Positions 1 to 10,198 of a stretch of DNA of 64,000 bases are shown one piece after another (position 1 is the stretch's first letter; each line of letters begins with the position of its first letter). This stretch comes from Aquabacterium sp. CECT 9606 (GTDB lineage Bacteria; Pseudomonadota; Gammaproteobacteria; Burkholderiales; Burkholderiaceae_C): assembly GCF_918741295.1 (NCBI RefSeq), contig NZ_CAKKNB010000003.1, positions 870,668 through 934,667 of the forward strand, written 5' to 3'. The notes beneath the pieces are model-generated. The model searched no databases and had not been told where the DNA came from. It saw nothing but the letters and a program-made list of their open reading frames with translations. Made by a program: the position numbers and the translations under genes.

Positions 1-37
1 CGTTGGGTCGTCCGACCAACGCAATGACAGGTTTCAT
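1..37 (-). CDS. der: GTPase Der, 5' fragment
   Basis: Only the first twelve codons are in the window, reading MKPVIALVGRPN from the minus strand. This is the conserved start of Der (EngA), the double-GTPase needed for 50S subunit maturation, up to the beginning of its first P-loop. A GGAG Shine-Dalgarno lies about 7 nt before the ATG. It follows bamB by 18 nt, so it is the last visible gene of the ndk-to-der operon. The rest of the gene lies outside the window to the left. Confidence 0.9.
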   Translation of the reverse strand, partial: MKPVIALVGRPN

Positions 38-55
38 GAAACTCCAGGAGAACTT

Positions 56-1180
56 TTAATTGGCACGCAAAGCGTAAAGCGTGCCGGAACGGGTGGCAAC
101 CAAAAGCAAGCCGTCGGACACCACCGGAGCAGCGCTCAAGGCGCCATCCAGGGAAAGGCGGGCCACGGTACGGCCGTCGTCCGAGGCGAGGATGTGCAGT
201 TGCCCATCGTAGTCAGCCACAGCGATGAACTTGCCCCACACAGCAGGCGCGCTCAGCTTGCGGTGGGTGAAGCGGTCGACGCGCCAGCGGATTTCACCGT
301 TTTCAGTGCGCCAGGCGCTGAGGCGATCAGCACTGTCCGCCCCCACCACCGTGGTGTCGTCGGCAGCCACGGCTTGTGTGCCGGATTGAGGACGCGACCA
401 GCGCAAGCTGCCGCGGTTCATCTCGATGCAGGCCACCGACAACTGGAAGGCGCGAACACAAATCTCGTCGTCCGCACGTGCACCAGGGCCCACGAGGTCG
501 GCCAGGCGCTCGACTTCATTGGTGCCCCGAGGCGTGCCCACGCTGAAATCAAACCGAGGTGTGCCCTTCAAGGGATCCAGCCCCACAAAACGAGCCCCCT
601 GCCCCACCACCAAGGTGTCGCGGAAGGCGGACAGCAAGCCGGGCGTGGACAGGGAAAGCGGGTCACCACCGGGGCGCTGGTAGTTCCAGAGCCAGCGGCC
701 ATCCAGGATGTCATAGGCGCGCACGCTGCGGTCCACGCTTTGCACGAAAACGCGCTCGCCAGCCACCAGTGGCGCGGTGATGACACGGCCCGGCAGGCGC
801 TCACGCCACAAGACCTTGCCTTGATCGAACGTGATCAACTCGTTGTCGGTGGTGACCACGGCCGCGTAGCGGCCATCGCTGCCCACCGCCGCACTGAGCT
901 TGGCGTTGGCTTCAGCACGCCAGCGCTCTTGCCCGGTTTTGATATCCGCCGACAAGACTTGCCCGTCGCTGGCGGCCCAGGTCACCGAATCTTTGGTCAC
1001 GGCCAGCGAGGTGGTGCCCTCCACCGATCCCAGGCGCTTGCTCCAGACCGTGCTGATGCCCTGGGTGGCGGTGAAGGACTCGAGCGGTGCGGGCTTGGGC
1101 TTGGTCGAGCCACAGGCTGACAAAAGTGCAACGGCGGCGGCCAAAGCCGTGGCGCCAAGAGCGCGTCGGAAAGGAGTCAT
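56..1180 (-). CDS. bamB: Outer-membrane assembly lipoprotein BamB
   Basis: BamB is the beta-propeller lipoprotein of the BAM complex, which inserts beta-barrel proteins into the outer membrane. From the ATG at 1180 the protein is 374 residues and opens with a lipoprotein signal (MTPFRRALG..., lipobox LSAC). The body shows repeated PQQ-type propeller blades (e.g. SVTWAASDGQVLSADIKTG, GTLYALRAN at the end). An in-frame ATG at 1198 would add six residues and one at 1270 would overlap the upstream gene; the lipobox distance favours 1180. None has a clear Shine-Dalgarno. It lies between yfgM and der, the usual order in betaproteobacteria. Confidence 0.92.
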   Translation of the reverse strand: MTPFRRALGATALAAAVALLSACGSTKPKPAPLESFTATQGISTVWSKRLGSVEGTTSLAVTKDSVTWAASDGQVLSADIKTGQERWRAEANAKLSAAVGSDGRYAAVVTTDNELITFDQGKVLWRERLPGRVITAPLVAGERVFVQSVDRSVRAYDILDGRWLWNYQRPGGDPLSLSTPGLLSAFRDTLVVGQGARFVGLDPLKGTPRFDFSVGTPRGTNEVERLADLVGPGARADDEICVRAFQLSVACIEMNRGSLRWSRPQSGTQAVAADDTTVVGADSADRLSAWRTENGEIRWRVDRFTHRKLSAPAVWGKFIAVADYDGQLHILASDDGRTVARLSLDGALSAAPVVSDGLLLVATRSGTLYALRAN

Positions 1181-1220
1181 GGTCAGAAGGTGGTCCATGG
1201 ACAGAGGTTCGGGTGTGGGG

Positions 1221-1931
1221 TCAGTTGGTGGGGGCCAGTCCGGGCGGCATGCCGGCAGGTGCGGCCACATCGGTGGCTGGCACAGCCGGAGCCTCAGGCG
1301 CCTGGCCCGCTGCGGTCAGCTTGCCTTCGACAAAACGGCGGTATTCCACGGTGGCCGGCAAGGCCTTCCAGGCTTCTTTGTAAGCCTTGACCGCCTCGTC
1401 TTTCTTGCCCTGCGCGAACAGGATGTCACCCCGGCGGTCAGCGACCAAGGCCGCGTAGGCGGGGGGCGTCTCGGCGCTCAACACCTTCAAAGCTTCGTCA
1501 TGTTGCTTGATGTCAAGCAGCAGGCCAGCCAGGCGCAAACGGCCAATGGCCACCAGGTCTTTGTTCTTGCCGTTGTCCACCAACCATTTCAGGCTGGCCC
1601 GCGCCAGCTCGGGCTTTTGACGGCCAGCTTCGACCTTGGCGACCAAGAGGGCACCTTGCTCGGCAAACGTGGTGCCGGCATAGCTGTCTTTCAGATCGGC
1701 AAAAACCTTCGCCGCTTTGTCGACTTCACCTGCGCTGGCGGCACGGTCCAGCTCTTCGTACAGGCTGCCGGCGCCCACAGACAGCTTTTGCTGCCAGTAG
1801 AGGTACCCGGTCCAGGCGGCGTAACCGCCCAGGGCCAGCACCAGCACCCAGGTGACCAGGTTGCCGTACTGTTTCCAGAGGTGCTTGACCTGATCAAGCT
1901 GTTCTTGTTGTTCAAGGTCGTAAGTGGCCAT
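1221..1931 (-). CDS. yfgM: YfgM-like TPR membrane protein
   Basis: A 236-residue protein with a short cytoplasmic N-terminus rich in Gln and acidic residues, one membrane segment at about residues 26-47 (LVTWVLVLALGGYAAW), and a periplasmic tetratricopeptide region. This is the architecture of YfgM, the ancillary SecYEG-associated protein thought to link the translocon to periplasmic chaperones. The gene sits between hisS and bamB, as in Escherichia coli. The tail ends in a Pro/Ala-rich stretch. TATAAA lies 6 nt before the ATG and there is no Shine-Dalgarno, so an internal leaderless promoter is possible but unproven. Confidence 0.88.
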   Translation of the reverse strand: MATYDLEQQEQLDQVKHLWKQYGNLVTWVLVLALGGYAAWTGYLYWQQKLSVGAGSLYEELDRAASAGEVDKAAKVFADLKDSYAGTTFAEQGALLVAKVEAGRQKPELARASLKWLVDNGKNKDLVAIGRLRLAGLLLDIKQHDEALKVLSAETPPAYAALVADRRGDILFAQGKKDEAVKAYKEAWKALPATVEYRRFVEGKLTAAGQAPEAPAVPATDVAAPAGMPPGLAPTN

Positions 1932-1964
1932 GACGTTTTTATAGGTGTAGGTGGAAGCGTTGGA

Positions 1965-3266
1965 TTATGACTGGCGATGGGCTCGCAATGATTCCGCCCA
2001 TGCCGCAGGCTGCGCGAGGGGCTGAGCGAGCTGTTCGCCACCGTCGCGCAATGGCTTGACGGCGACCTGCCCTTGGGCGACCTCATCGGGCCCGAAAATC
2101 AGGGCGAAACGCGCGCCGCTGGCATCGGCTTTCTTGAACTGCGCCTTCGGGCTGGCGGGACCATCTCTACCTGCGGGGTTGAGCAAGACGCGGACACCTG
2201 CCTGGCGCAAGGCCTCGATCGTGCTCATCACCGTGGACAGCGGCGTACCTGCAAAGACCAGTGCCACGGCGTCTGGCGCGTTGGACGGCGACTCGATGCC
2301 CAGTTCTTGCAACAGCAGCAGCAAGCGCTCCATGCCCAGGCCCCAGCCCACGGCTGGCGCAGGTTTGCCGCCCAATTGTTCGATCAGACCATCGTAGCGC
2401 CCACCGCCACAGATGGTGCCCTGGGCACCCAATCGATCGGTGACCCACTCGAACACGGTGAGGTTGTAGTAGTCCATGCCGCGCACCAGGCGCGGGTTGA
2501 CCTTGTAGACGACCCCTGCGGCGTCGAGCACTTGCTTGACGGCATTGAAGTGGGCCAAGGAAGCCTCACCCAGGAAGTCCATGAGCTTGGGGGCCGCCTC
2601 GACCACGGGCTGCATCGCCGGGTTCTTGGTGTCCAGGATGCGCAAGGGATTGCTGTGCAGGCGGCGTTTGCCATCTTCGTCCAGCTTGTCTGCGTGCAAC
2701 TCGAAGTGCTTGATCAGGGCTTCGCGGTGGGCGCGGCGCTCGTCGGGCTGGCCCAGACTGTTGAGTTCCAGGCGAACATCGGTGCCGACGCTCAAACCCA
2801 GGTCGCGCCACAGGGCCACCGTCATCAGGATCAGTTCGGCATCGACATCGGGGCCTGCGAAACCCAGCGCTTCGGCGCCAACCTGGTGGAACTGGCGATA
2901 GCGCCCTTTTTGGGGGCGCTCGTGGCGGAACATGGGGCCGATGTAGAACAGGCGCTTGCCGCCTTCGTACAAGAAGCTGTGCTCGTTCATGGCACGCACC
3001 ACGCCAGCCGTGCCTTCGGGGCGCAGGGTCAGCCGGTCGCCGTTGAGGCTGTCGGCAAAGGAGTACATCTCCTTTTCGACGATGTCGGTGACTTCACCCA
3101 GGCCGCGCACGAACAGGGCCGTGGGCTCAACGATGGGCGTGCGGATGTTGCTGTAACCGTAGCGGCGCATGAGGGCGCGCACGGTCTCTTCGAGCCATTC
3201 CCAGCGCGCCGAGTCGGGCGGCAGGATGTCGTTCATGCCTTTGATGGCTTGGAGAATGTCGGCCAT
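1965..3266 (-). CDS. hisS: Histidyl-tRNA synthetase
   Basis: A 433-residue class II synthetase that charges tRNA-His. The start at 3266 ([16 protein letters not shown]) matches the family N-terminus; a longer reading to 3305 would only add unrelated residues. Visible motifs are motif 2 ([16 protein letters not shown]), the HisA histidine-binding element ([15 protein letters not shown]) and motif 3 ([14 protein letters not shown]). The C-terminal anticodon-binding domain ends with [17 protein letters not shown]. It lies between ispG and yfgM in the conserved operon. Confidence 0.96.
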   Translation of the reverse strand: MADILQAIKGMNDILPPDSARWEWLEETVRALMRRYGYSNIRTPIVEPTALFVRGLGEVTDIVEKEMYSFADSLNGDRLTLRPEGTAGVVRAMNEHSFLYEGGKRLFYIGPMFRHERPQKGRYRQFHQVGAEALGFAGPDVDAELILMTVALWRDLGLSVGTDVRLELNSLGQPDERRAHREALIKHFELHADKLDEDGKRRLHSNPLRILDTKNPAMQPVVEAAPKLMDFLGEASLAHFNAVKQVLDAAGVVYKVNPRLVRGMDYYNLTVFEWVTDRLGAQGTICGGGRYDGLIEQLGGKPAPAVGWGLGMERLLLLLQELGIESPSNAPDAVALVFAGTPLSTVMSTIEALRQAGVRVLLNPAGRDGPASPKAQFKKADASGARFALIFGPDEVAQGQVAVKPLRDGGEQLAQPLAQPAAWAESLRAHRQS

Positions 3267-3326
3267 GAAATGAAATTGGAGACGGTGTCTGTGAGAGCGG
3301 CGCAAAGCCTGCGCCGGGAAGGAAAA

Positions 3327-4607
3327 TCAAGCCTGTACGGCCGCGCCAAAACGCCGATCGATGTAGTCCTGCACCAGCTTCTGGAAATCATCGGCGATGC
3401 GGTCGCCACGCAGGGTCAGGGCCTTCTCGCCATCGATGAACACAGGCGCCGCAGGTGCCTCGCCTGTGCCAGGCAGGCTGATGCCGATGTCGGCATGCTT
3501 GCTTTCGCCCGGGCCGTTGACGATGCAGCCCATGACGGCCACCTTCATGTTTTCCACGCCCGGGTACTTGACCCGCCAGACCGGCATCTGGGCCCGCAGA
3601 AAATCGTCGATCTGTTTGGCCAGTTCCTGGAAGGTGGTGCTGGTGGTTCGGCCGCAGCCTGGGCAGGCGGTCACGCTGGGCACGAAGGTGCGCAAGCCCA
3701 AGGCCTGCAAGATCTCAAGCGCGACCACGACCTCCTGGGTGCGTGACTCGCCCGGCTGAGGTGTGAGCGAGACGCGGATGGTGTCGCCGATGCCCTCTTG
3801 CATCAGCACGGACAGCGCCGCGGCAGAGGCCACCGTGCCCTTGGTGCCCATGCCAGCCTCGGTCAAGCCCAGGTGCAGCGGGTAGTCGCAGCGCTGCGCC
3901 AAGCCTCGGTACACGCTGATCAAATCCTGAACGCCGCTGACTTTGCAAGACAGGATGATTTGCTCGGGCGCCATGCCCAACTCACGGGCAGCCTGGGCTG
4001 ATTCGAGCGCCGAATTGATCAGGGCCTGATACATCACCTGCTGGGTGGTCCAAGGTTGGGCTCGCCGGGCATTGTCGTCCATCAGCGAGGCCATCAACTC
4101 CTGATCCAGGCTGCCCCAATTGACGCCGATGCGCACAACCTTGTCGTACTTGAGGGCCGCTTCAATCATCTGCGCGAACTGCTTGTCGCGCTTGTCGCCC
4201 TTGCCCACATTGCCAGGGTTGATGCGGTACTTGGACAGGGTCTTGGCGCACTCGGGGTAGTCGGTGAGCAAGCGGTGACCGTTGTAGTGGAAATCGCCCA
4301 CCAAGGGCACATCAATGCCCATGCGATCAAGCTGTTCACGGATGTGGGGCACAGCCTCGGCGGCTTCCGGTGTGTTGACCGTGATGCGCACCATCTCTGA
4401 GCCAGCTATGGCCAGCTCCTTGACCTGGATGGCCGTGCCAATGACATCGACCGTGTCGGTGTTGGTCATGGACTGCACGCACACGGGTGCGTCGCCTCCA
4501 ATCTTCACGACACGCTGCCCCCAGACGACGCGGGCCTGCCGCGATCGCCGTGGCGCCGGCCTGGCTACTTCGATCGGGTTGACCAAGGAGGAAGAAAAGT
4601 CGTTCAT
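3327..4607 (-). CDS. ispG: HMBPP synthase IspG (GcpE)
   Basis: A 426-residue iron-sulfur enzyme of the MEP isoprenoid pathway that converts methylerythritol cyclodiphosphate to HMBPP. The N-terminal TIM barrel starts after [19 protein letters not shown]. The [4Fe-4S] ligands are visible in the C-terminal part ([10 protein letters not shown] and [10 protein letters not shown]), with the catalytic region [12 protein letters not shown]. The ATG overlaps the stop of rodZ as ATGA, indicating translational coupling. The length is the longer bacterial form, typical for betaproteobacteria. Confidence 0.96.
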   Translation of the reverse strand: MNDFSSSLVNPIEVARPAPRRSRQARVVWGQRVVKIGGDAPVCVQSMTNTDTVDVIGTAIQVKELAIAGSEMVRITVNTPEAAEAVPHIREQLDRMGIDVPLVGDFHYNGHRLLTDYPECAKTLSKYRINPGNVGKGDKRDKQFAQMIEAALKYDKVVRIGVNWGSLDQELMASLMDDNARRAQPWTTQQVMYQALINSALESAQAARELGMAPEQIILSCKVSGVQDLISVYRGLAQRCDYPLHLGLTEAGMGTKGTVASAAALSVLMQEGIGDTIRVSLTPQPGESRTQEVVVALEILQALGLRTFVPSVTACPGCGRTTSTTFQELAKQIDDFLRAQMPVWRVKYPGVENMKVAVMGCIVNGPGESKHADIGISLPGTGEAPAAPVFIDGEKALTLRGDRIADDFQKLVQDYIDRRFGAAVQA

Positions 4608-5509
4608 TTCAGTTCAAGCCGCGCCACATTGTTGCGCGTGTGAGAGGCCAGATCAACCGGCTGACCTTGGTAGATCACATCCAGGGCCGAAGAGTTTCCA
4701 AGGTGCAGTTTGAAAGGCGGCGTTCCGCTCAACTCTACAGTTTCACCCTCTTTGAGGTGGCGTGACAACAAGATGCCCTTGCCATCACGGATCTCGACCC
4801 AGGCAGGCCGGCTGCTCTTGAGCACCAAAGGCCCTTCGCTCGCGCTGCTGGGCGACGAGGCGGCCTGCATGGGCAAGCCACTCTCTGTCTGCGAGGCAAC
4901 TGGCTCGGGCATGGCGGATGAGGCTGTCACCTCGACCTGAGACGGAACCACCTCGGGCGAGTTGACCGCCGAATGTGCGGAAACCTGAGGCGCAGAGGCG
5001 GTTGCCGCCACCGTCGCGGGAGCCGTTTGGGCATTTGGCAGTGCCCACCGGGGCCACTGCACTGAATCGGGCATGAAATAGACCACCAGCGAAGCCAGCA
5101 GCAACACGATTGGCGCCAGCCACTGCGGCTTGAGCACAGCTTTCCAGTCAAACGACTCGCCTGAATCAAACGACAAATTGGCGCCGCGCGATTCCTTGAA
5201 TGGTTGGTTCAAAGCAGGCTTTTGCGGCGACAGCGGGATGGCTTGGGCCGCCGGCAAAGCGGCCAGAACGGGTGCCGGATCGATTTTCAGGCTACGGCAC
5301 ACCGTCATGGCCAGCGCACGCGTGAAATTGGCATCGGGCAATTGGTCATGGCGACCGCTTTCAAGCGCCTCCAGCTTGGCCGGAGACACTTTGATCATCG
5401 AGGCCAGGCCATCGATTTCCAGGCCCTGCGCTTCACGGGCCTCGCGCAGTAAATCGCCCGCTTTGGAGCCCATCGGAGGCTGCGCGGTGAACGCGTTTGG
5501 GTCACTCAT
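4604..5509 (-). CDS. rodZ: RodZ-like HTH membrane protein
   Basis: A 301-residue bitopic protein. It has an N-terminal Cro/C1-type helix-turn-helix ([20 protein letters not shown] ... LEALESG, about residues 18-75), one membrane helix ([17 protein letters not shown], about 130-147), a Ser/Ala/Pro-rich linker and a C-terminal DUF4115 domain ([20 protein letters not shown]). This is the domain order of RodZ, which couples the MreB cytoskeleton to the membrane. The ATG at 5509 overlaps the end of pilW by 8 nt and has AGGG 7 nt upstream. Lying between pilW and ispG is the classic position. Confidence 0.87.
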   Translation of the reverse strand: MSDPNAFTAQPPMGSKAGDLLREAREAQGLEIDGLASMIKVSPAKLEALESGRHDQLPDANFTRALAMTVCRSLKIDPAPVLAALPAAQAIPLSPQKPALNQPFKESRGANLSFDSGESFDWKAVLKPQWLAPIVLLLASLVVYFMPDSVQWPRWALPNAQTAPATVAATASAPQVSAHSAVNSPEVVPSQVEVTASSAMPEPVASQTESGLPMQAASSPSSASEGPLVLKSSRPAWVEIRDGKGILLSRHLKEGETVELSGTPPFKLHLGNSSALDVIYQGQPVDLASHTRNNVARLELK

Positions 5510-6359
5510 CAAAACGCCCTAACTCCAACGCCGTGGCCTCGCGAGAATTGGGGAAGCGACTGCGCAAAATACCGGCCAGTTCATCGCGGCCGCCCACATT
5601 GCCCATGCGATTTTCGACACGGGCGCCCAGCCAGATGGACTCGGGCGTGATTTGCTCAGGAATGTTGTTCACCCGGCGAATGTAAAAGCGCGCGCGCTCG
5701 TAGTCGCCTCGGCGGTACAGCACGGCGGCCAGGTTGTAGGCGGTGGCCGGGTTGGTCACGTCCAGCTCGTAGGAACGCGCCAAGGACTTCTCGGCCTCCG
5801 GCAACAGGCCAGCGCGCACCTGGCAAACACCGCGCGCCATCAAGGTCTTGCTGGTGGCAATGCTCTGCGGCAAATTGGCGGCGCGCTCGAACAGCGCATC
5901 GGCTTCCGGGTAGCGCTGCCTGTTGCACAACCACCAGGCGTAATTGTGGATGGCGCTGCCATTGCGCTCGTCCAGCTGGATGGCACGCTTGAAACTTTCG
6001 TCCGCCAGGCCAGGCTCGTTCATGGCGCTGTAGATCAGGCCGCGCAACTCGTGCGCCTCGGACATTCGGGCGTCAAGGGCCAGCACATGCTTGAGCTCGT
6101 CCAGGGCCGTGGTGAGTTGGCCTTGCGCGAAATACGCAGTTGCCAGTTCGAGTCGGATGCGCGCCCGTTTGCGCACCTCGCTCTCATCCGAGGCCGTGAC
6201 CACGTCATCGGACACGGAAGCGGCAGCCGACCTGGCCATGGTCGTGCTGGGGGAAACACGGTCAGCCTGGGGTCCGTTGACACAGCCCGCCAGGGAACCA
6301 AGACTCAGGGCCACAACAACGCCCAGGCAAGCCAGGGGCGTACAACGGGAAATGGTCAT
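5502..6359 (-). CDS. pilW: Type IV pilus biogenesis lipoprotein PilW/PilF
   Basis: A 285-residue TPR lipoprotein. The start at 6359 is supported by AGGAG 9 nt upstream and gives a signal peptide ending in the lipobox LAGC. The rest is a run of tetratricopeptide repeats (ATAYFAQGQLTTALDELKHV, HNYAWWLCNRQRYPEADALF, TAYNLAAVLYRRGDYERARF). PilW/PilF is the pilotin that helps the PilQ secretin assemble in the outer membrane. The gene order rlmN-pilW-rodZ-ispG is conserved in beta- and gammaproteobacteria. A TTG codon further upstream would overlap rlmN but adds no signal-like sequence. Confidence 0.9.
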   Translation of the reverse strand: MTISRCTPLACLGVVVALSLGSLAGCVNGPQADRVSPSTTMARSAAASVSDDVVTASDESEVRKRARIRLELATAYFAQGQLTTALDELKHVLALDARMSEAHELRGLIYSAMNEPGLADESFKRAIQLDERNGSAIHNYAWWLCNRQRYPEADALFERAANLPQSIATSKTLMARGVCQVRAGLLPEAEKSLARSYELDVTNPATAYNLAAVLYRRGDYERARFYIRRVNNIPEQITPESIWLGARVENRMGNVGGRDELAGILRSRFPNSREATALELGRFDE

Positions 6360-6397
6360 GCGGTCGGTCTCCTGCGCCGGGAACGGGCCGCTGGCGC

Positions 6398-7540
6398 TCA
6401 ATTCGATGGAGGGGTACCGCGGCCAGCGGCCCCCGGGATCAGGGTGACAACAACGGGTTGACGGGTCATGCGGCCCTTGGCATTGGTGCGATCTTGCACC
6501 TCACCAGCCAGTTGACCACAAGCGGCATCGATGTCATCGCCACGGGTTTTGCGCACAGTGGTGATCAAGCCTGCATCCGCCAGAATCCGGGCAAAGGCCT
6601 GCACGCGGGCGTTGTCTGAGCGATGCAAGCCAGACGCGGGGAATGGATTGAATGGAATCAGGTTGAATTTGCACGAAATGCGGCCGCGCACCAAGTCAAT
6701 CAATTGATGCGCATGTTCATCAGTATCGTTCACGCCATCGAGCATGCAGTACTCAAAGGTGATGAAATCACGCGGTGCAGCGGACAGGTAATCTGAGCAG
6801 GCCGACAACAACTCGTCAATCGGGTATTTGCGGTTGATGGGCACCAGCTCATCGCGCAACAAATCGTTGGGGGCGTGCAATGACACGGCCAGGGCCACCG
6901 GGCAGTCATTCTTGAGACGCTCGATCATGGGCACGACACCCGAGGTGGACACCGTGACCCGACGACGCGACAAGCCATAGCCATGGTCGTCGAGCATCAT
7001 GCGCAAGGCCGGCATCACGGCCGAATAATTTTGCAAAGGCTCACCCATGCCCATCATCACCACATTGCTGATAACGCGCTCGGTTTGCCCCAGGCGCTTG
7101 CGCAGCGAATGCTCGGCATACCAGAGCTGGGCGATGATTTCGCCGGTGGTCAGGTTGCGGCTGAAGCCTTGATGGCCGGTCGAGCAGAAGCGACACCCCA
7201 CGGCACAGCCGGCTTGGGACGAGATGCACAAGGTGGCTCGATCGTCCTCGGGGATGTAGACGCTTTCGACGGCGTTGCCGGCACCCACATCAAACAACCA
7301 TTTGATGGTGCCATCGGCAGAAACATGTTCGCTGATGATGGGCAGAGGCTTGAGGGTGGCGACACCTTGAAGCTTGCCACGCAGCGACTTGGCCAAATCC
7401 GACATCTGTTCGAAGTCAGAAGCGCCTTTCTGATGAATCCAGCGGAACAGCTGGGTGGCGCGAAAACGCTTTTCACCCAGTTGTTCACAGAACGCGGCCA
7501 AGCCATCCAGGTCGAAATCAAGAAGGTTGGCAGCGCTCAT
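6398..7540 (-). CDS. rlmN: 23S rRNA/tRNA adenine-C2 methyltransferase RlmN
   Basis: A 380-residue radical SAM enzyme that methylates C2 of A2503 in 23S rRNA and A37 in some tRNAs. The radical SAM cysteines are in [12 protein letters not shown]. The SAM-binding GEPL motif follows ([10 protein letters not shown]), and the methyl-carrier cysteine is near the C-terminus ([15 protein letters not shown]). The ATG at 7540 ([14 protein letters not shown]) is chosen over a TTG two codons upstream. It starts 11 nt after the ndk stop codon and is probably cotranscribed with it. Confidence 0.95.
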   Translation of the reverse strand: MSAANLLDFDLDGLAAFCEQLGEKRFRATQLFRWIHQKGASDFEQMSDLAKSLRGKLQGVATLKPLPIISEHVSADGTIKWLFDVGAGNAVESVYIPEDDRATLCISSQAGCAVGCRFCSTGHQGFSRNLTTGEIIAQLWYAEHSLRKRLGQTERVISNVVMMGMGEPLQNYSAVMPALRMMLDDHGYGLSRRRVTVSTSGVVPMIERLKNDCPVALAVSLHAPNDLLRDELVPINRKYPIDELLSACSDYLSAAPRDFITFEYCMLDGVNDTDEHAHQLIDLVRGRISCKFNLIPFNPFPASGLHRSDNARVQAFARILADAGLITTVRKTRGDDIDAACGQLAGEVQDRTNAKGRMTRQPVVVTLIPGAAGRGTPPSN

Positions 7541-7551
7541 GGGCAATCGAC

Positions 7552-7977
7552 TCAGCGGCTGTAAACGTTCAGGCCGGGGAAGAAGAAAGCGATTTCTTGA
7601 GCAGCGGTTTCAGCAGCGTCAGAGCCGTGGACAGCGTTGGCATCAATGCTGTCGGCGAAGTCGGCGCGGATGGTGCCCTTTTCGGCCTTTTTCGGGTCGG
7701 TGGCGCCCATCAGGTCGCGGTTCTTGGCGATGGCGCCTTCGCCTTCGAGCACTTGCACGAACACGGGGCCGGAGACCATGAAATCGACCAGGTCCTTGAA
7801 GAAGCCACGCTCTTTGTGAACACCGTAGAAGGTTTCGGCTTCTTGACGCGACAGTTGCACCAGCTTGGCAGCGGCGATCTTCAGGCCAGCGCCTTCAAAG
7901 CGGGCCACGATTTGGCCGATCACGTTCTTGGCAACAGCATCAGGCTTGATGATCGACAGGGTGCGTTCGATAGTCAT
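7552..7977 (-). CDS. ndk: Nucleoside diphosphate kinase
   Basis: A 141-residue kinase that transfers the gamma phosphate from ATP to other (d)NDPs through a phosphohistidine. The start [15 protein letters not shown] and the active-site motif NAVHGSD are typical, and the length matches the bacterial family. An AGGAG Shine-Dalgarno lies about 9 nt before the ATG. The gene is the first of the ndk-rlmN-pilW-rodZ-ispG-hisS-yfgM-bamB-der cluster and has its own likely promoter in the gap behind rluB. Confidence 0.96.
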   Translation of the reverse strand: MTIERTLSIIKPDAVAKNVIGQIVARFEGAGLKIAAAKLVQLSRQEAETFYGVHKERGFFKDLVDFMVSGPVFVQVLEGEGAIAKNRDLMGATDPKKAEKGTIRADFADSIDANAVHGSDAAETAAQEIAFFFPGLNVYSR

Positions 7978-8016
7978 TATTCAGTTCTCCTAAGTCTAGA
8001 TTTGACAAAACCCAGC

Positions 8017-8022
8017 ATTGTA
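8017..8022 (-). promoter_or_regulatory. -10 element of the ndk operon promoter
   Basis: The minus strand reads GCGATACAATG here, giving a TACAAT -10 about 40 nt before the ndk ATG. The rluB stop codon lies just behind it, and CTGACC repeats are the only -35 candidates, at spacings of 15 or 20 nt. The -10 is good and the -35 poor. The ndk Shine-Dalgarno lies inside the resulting short leader. Confidence 0.45.
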
Positions 8023-8044
8023 TCGCCGGGACATGACGGTCAGG

Positions 8045-10198
8045 TCAGCGGCGTCCGCGGCCACCACCACCGCCGCCGTGATTGCCACCACCACCGCCCT
8101 GGCCGCCACCGCCTCGGCCGGAGCGCCCGCCCACCTTGTTGAAGTAGGCATCGGCGCCGATGTAGCCAACCGAAGTTTGCAGAGGATCAGGCTGGCGAGG
8201 TCCGCCCTTTTTATCGGAAGGGGAATGCCCCGCGTCGTGGTCCGGACGGCCAAAGCCCTGGGTGATGCGCTTGGAGCCTTTGACAAAACGCTTGTCAAAG
8301 GTCTGCTCCAGAGGATTGGGAATGGGGCCGATGTGGTCGAAATCGTCGTTGTGGTCGCCTTGCGGGCCTTGCTGAGCCTGCACACCGCCTTGCGGGCGAT
8401 CCATGGGCGGGCGGCCAGAACGATTCTGGTTTTGATTGTTGCGACCCTGGTTGCCGCCTTGCGGACCATAGCCGCCTGGCCCCTGGGGACCACGGCCATT
8501 GCCTTGCTGGCCATTGCCCGCCTGCTGGCCACGGCCTTGGCCTTGGCCACCTTGACGGCCCTTGAAGTTGTCTTGGCCTTGCAGTGCTGGCTGCTGGCCG
8601 CCACCTTGGGGCTTGCCATTGCGTCCACCCTCCTGGCGACCACCCTTCTGGAAGTTGTCAGGGCGGTCAAAGCCGGCCAGCGACTTCACGGCGCGAACGT
8701 CGGATTCGCCCAGTTCGACCCACACACCGCGCTTCAGGCCACGCGGCAGCACGATGGCGCCATAACGCACGCGGATCAGGCGGCTGACGGCCAGGCCCAC
8801 GGTCTCGAACAGCTTGCGCACTTCGCGGTTGCGGCCTTCGGTGATGACCACGCGGTACCAGTGGTTCACACCTTCGCCACCGCCATTTTCGATGGACTTG
8901 AAGGAAGCCATCTGGCCTTCGATGCTGACACCTTCCAGCAGCTTGTTCTTGGAGGATTCAGGCAGCGTGCCCAGCACGCGCACAGCGTATTCGCGTTCCA
9001 CGCCAAAACGTGGGTGCATCAGCTGATTGGCCAGCTCGCCCGATGTGGTGAACAACAGCAGGCCTTCGGTGTTCAAGTCCAGGCGGCCCACCGACATCCA
9101 CTTGCCGTTTTGCAGGCGTGGCAGGCGGCGGAACACCGTTGGACGGCCTTGCGGATCGTCATGGGTGACCACTTCGCCCACGGGCTTGTGATAGGCGAGG
9201 ATGCGTGCCGGCTGAGGCGCGATGCGGATCCGGATGGGCTTGCCGCCGATCTTGACCTGGTCGCCATAAGACACGCGCTGACCGATGTGGGCGGCGTGCC
9301 CGTTGACGGTGATGCGACCGTCCTCGATCATCTGCTCGATATCGCGGCGCGAGCCCACGCCCGATTGGGCCAGGACCTTTTGCAGCTTGGGCGCATCGGG
9401 CTCGGGGCGCAAAACGCGCTTTTGCGGATCAGCCTCGGCACCCTCGGCCTCGTCTGCAGTGGCTTCGTCACGCACCGTGTCGAAATCACCCGACAGCAGC
9501 TCGGCAAACACCTCATTGGCCTGCTCGGCGGCGATCGCTGCTCGACGCGATGGCAATTGATCCGGATCGCGGGCTTCATCGCCCTCGCCTTCCAGGGACT
9601 CACCACCGGCTTCAGCACTTTGCTCGCCAGCCTGATCGGGGGCATTGCGCGCAGGGCGCTCACCTCGCTGACCACGAGGGCCGCGATCTCGCCGACCACG
9701 CTCACCGCGCTCTTCGAAGCGCGGCTCGGCATCGGCTGGCACGGCTTGCTCACCGCCTTGCGACACTTGTACCGAATCGGGCGCCGGCTCGCTCATGTCG
9801 GGGCCCAGTTGCAAGAAGCCGTCACCGGCAGGCTCACGGACCACGGGCACCTCTTCACCAGCCACCTCGGCCTGCGCTGGCGCTGCGGCTTCAACCTCAG
9901 CGGCCGGCTTCTTGCGCGGCGCGCGCTTGGGCTTGGCTTCAACAGCTTCTTCAACCACGGGCTCGACCACCGCTGGCGGCACATCCTCAGCCGCCGCGGC
10001 CGCCTTGCGCCGACGCGGAGCAGGCTTGGCAACCTCTTCCGCCACAGCCTCAGCTTCCGGCTCGACCTGGCTTTCGGCGGCCTTGGTGCGGCGCGCCCGC
10101 TTGGGCTTGGGCGCATCTTCGGACGCATTGAGCGCGGACGGGTCCAGCTCAGGTGAGGATTCGTTGGGGTCTTGCATAGGCGCGTTGTCTGAAGTCAT
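8045..10198 (-). CDS. rluB: 23S rRNA pseudouridine synthase RluB with long low-complexity tails
   Basis: A 717-residue protein whose core is a RluB/RsuA-type pseudouridine synthase, expected to make pseudouridine 2605 in 23S rRNA. The S4 RNA-binding domain begins near residue 270 (PKLQKVLAQSGVGSRRDIEQ) and the catalytic motif follows near 370 (VGRLDLNTEGLLLF, Asp catalytic). Before it are about 265 residues rich in Ala, Glu, Pro and Lys. After it come about 210 residues rich in Gly, Gln, Asn and Arg, ending GGGGGGRGRR. Such tails occur in betaproteobacterial RluB, but here they make up two thirds of the protein. The ATG overlaps scpB (ATGA). Confidence 0.93.
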   Translation of the reverse strand: MTSDNAPMQDPNESSPELDPSALNASEDAPKPKRARRTKAAESQVEPEAEAVAEEVAKPAPRRRKAAAAAEDVPPAVVEPVVEEAVEAKPKRAPRKKPAAEVEAAAPAQAEVAGEEVPVVREPAGDGFLQLGPDMSEPAPDSVQVSQGGEQAVPADAEPRFEERGERGRRDRGPRGQRGERPARNAPDQAGEQSAEAGGESLEGEGDEARDPDQLPSRRAAIAAEQANEVFAELLSGDFDTVRDEATADEAEGAEADPQKRVLRPEPDAPKLQKVLAQSGVGSRRDIEQMIEDGRITVNGHAAHIGQRVSYGDQVKIGGKPIRIRIAPQPARILAYHKPVGEVVTHDDPQGRPTVFRRLPRLQNGKWMSVGRLDLNTEGLLLFTTSGELANQLMHPRFGVEREYAVRVLGTLPESSKNKLLEGVSIEGQMASFKSIENGGGEGVNHWYRVVITEGRNREVRKLFETVGLAVSRLIRVRYGAIVLPRGLKRGVWVELGESDVRAVKSLAGFDRPDNFQKGGRQEGGRNGKPQGGGQQPALQGQDNFKGRQGGQGQGRGQQAGNGQQGNGRGPQGPGGYGPQGGNQGRNNQNQNRSGRPPMDRPQGGVQAQQGPQGDHNDDFDHIGPIPNPLEQTFDKRFVKGSKRITQGFGRPDHDAGHSPSDKKGGPRQPDPLQTSVGYIGADAYFNKVGGRSGRGGGGQGGGGGNHGGGGGGRGRR

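Noticed and set aside
2073-3746. A 557-codon plus-strand frame opposite hisS and ispG
   Set aside because: It spans two clear minus-strand genes and the gap between them, with no recognisable domain.
8018-10156. A 712-codon open frame on the plus strand opposite rluB
   Set aside because: It is the complement of a GC-rich low-complexity gene, has Ala/Leu/Arg/His-biased composition and no family motifs. The minus-strand RluB core is unmistakable.
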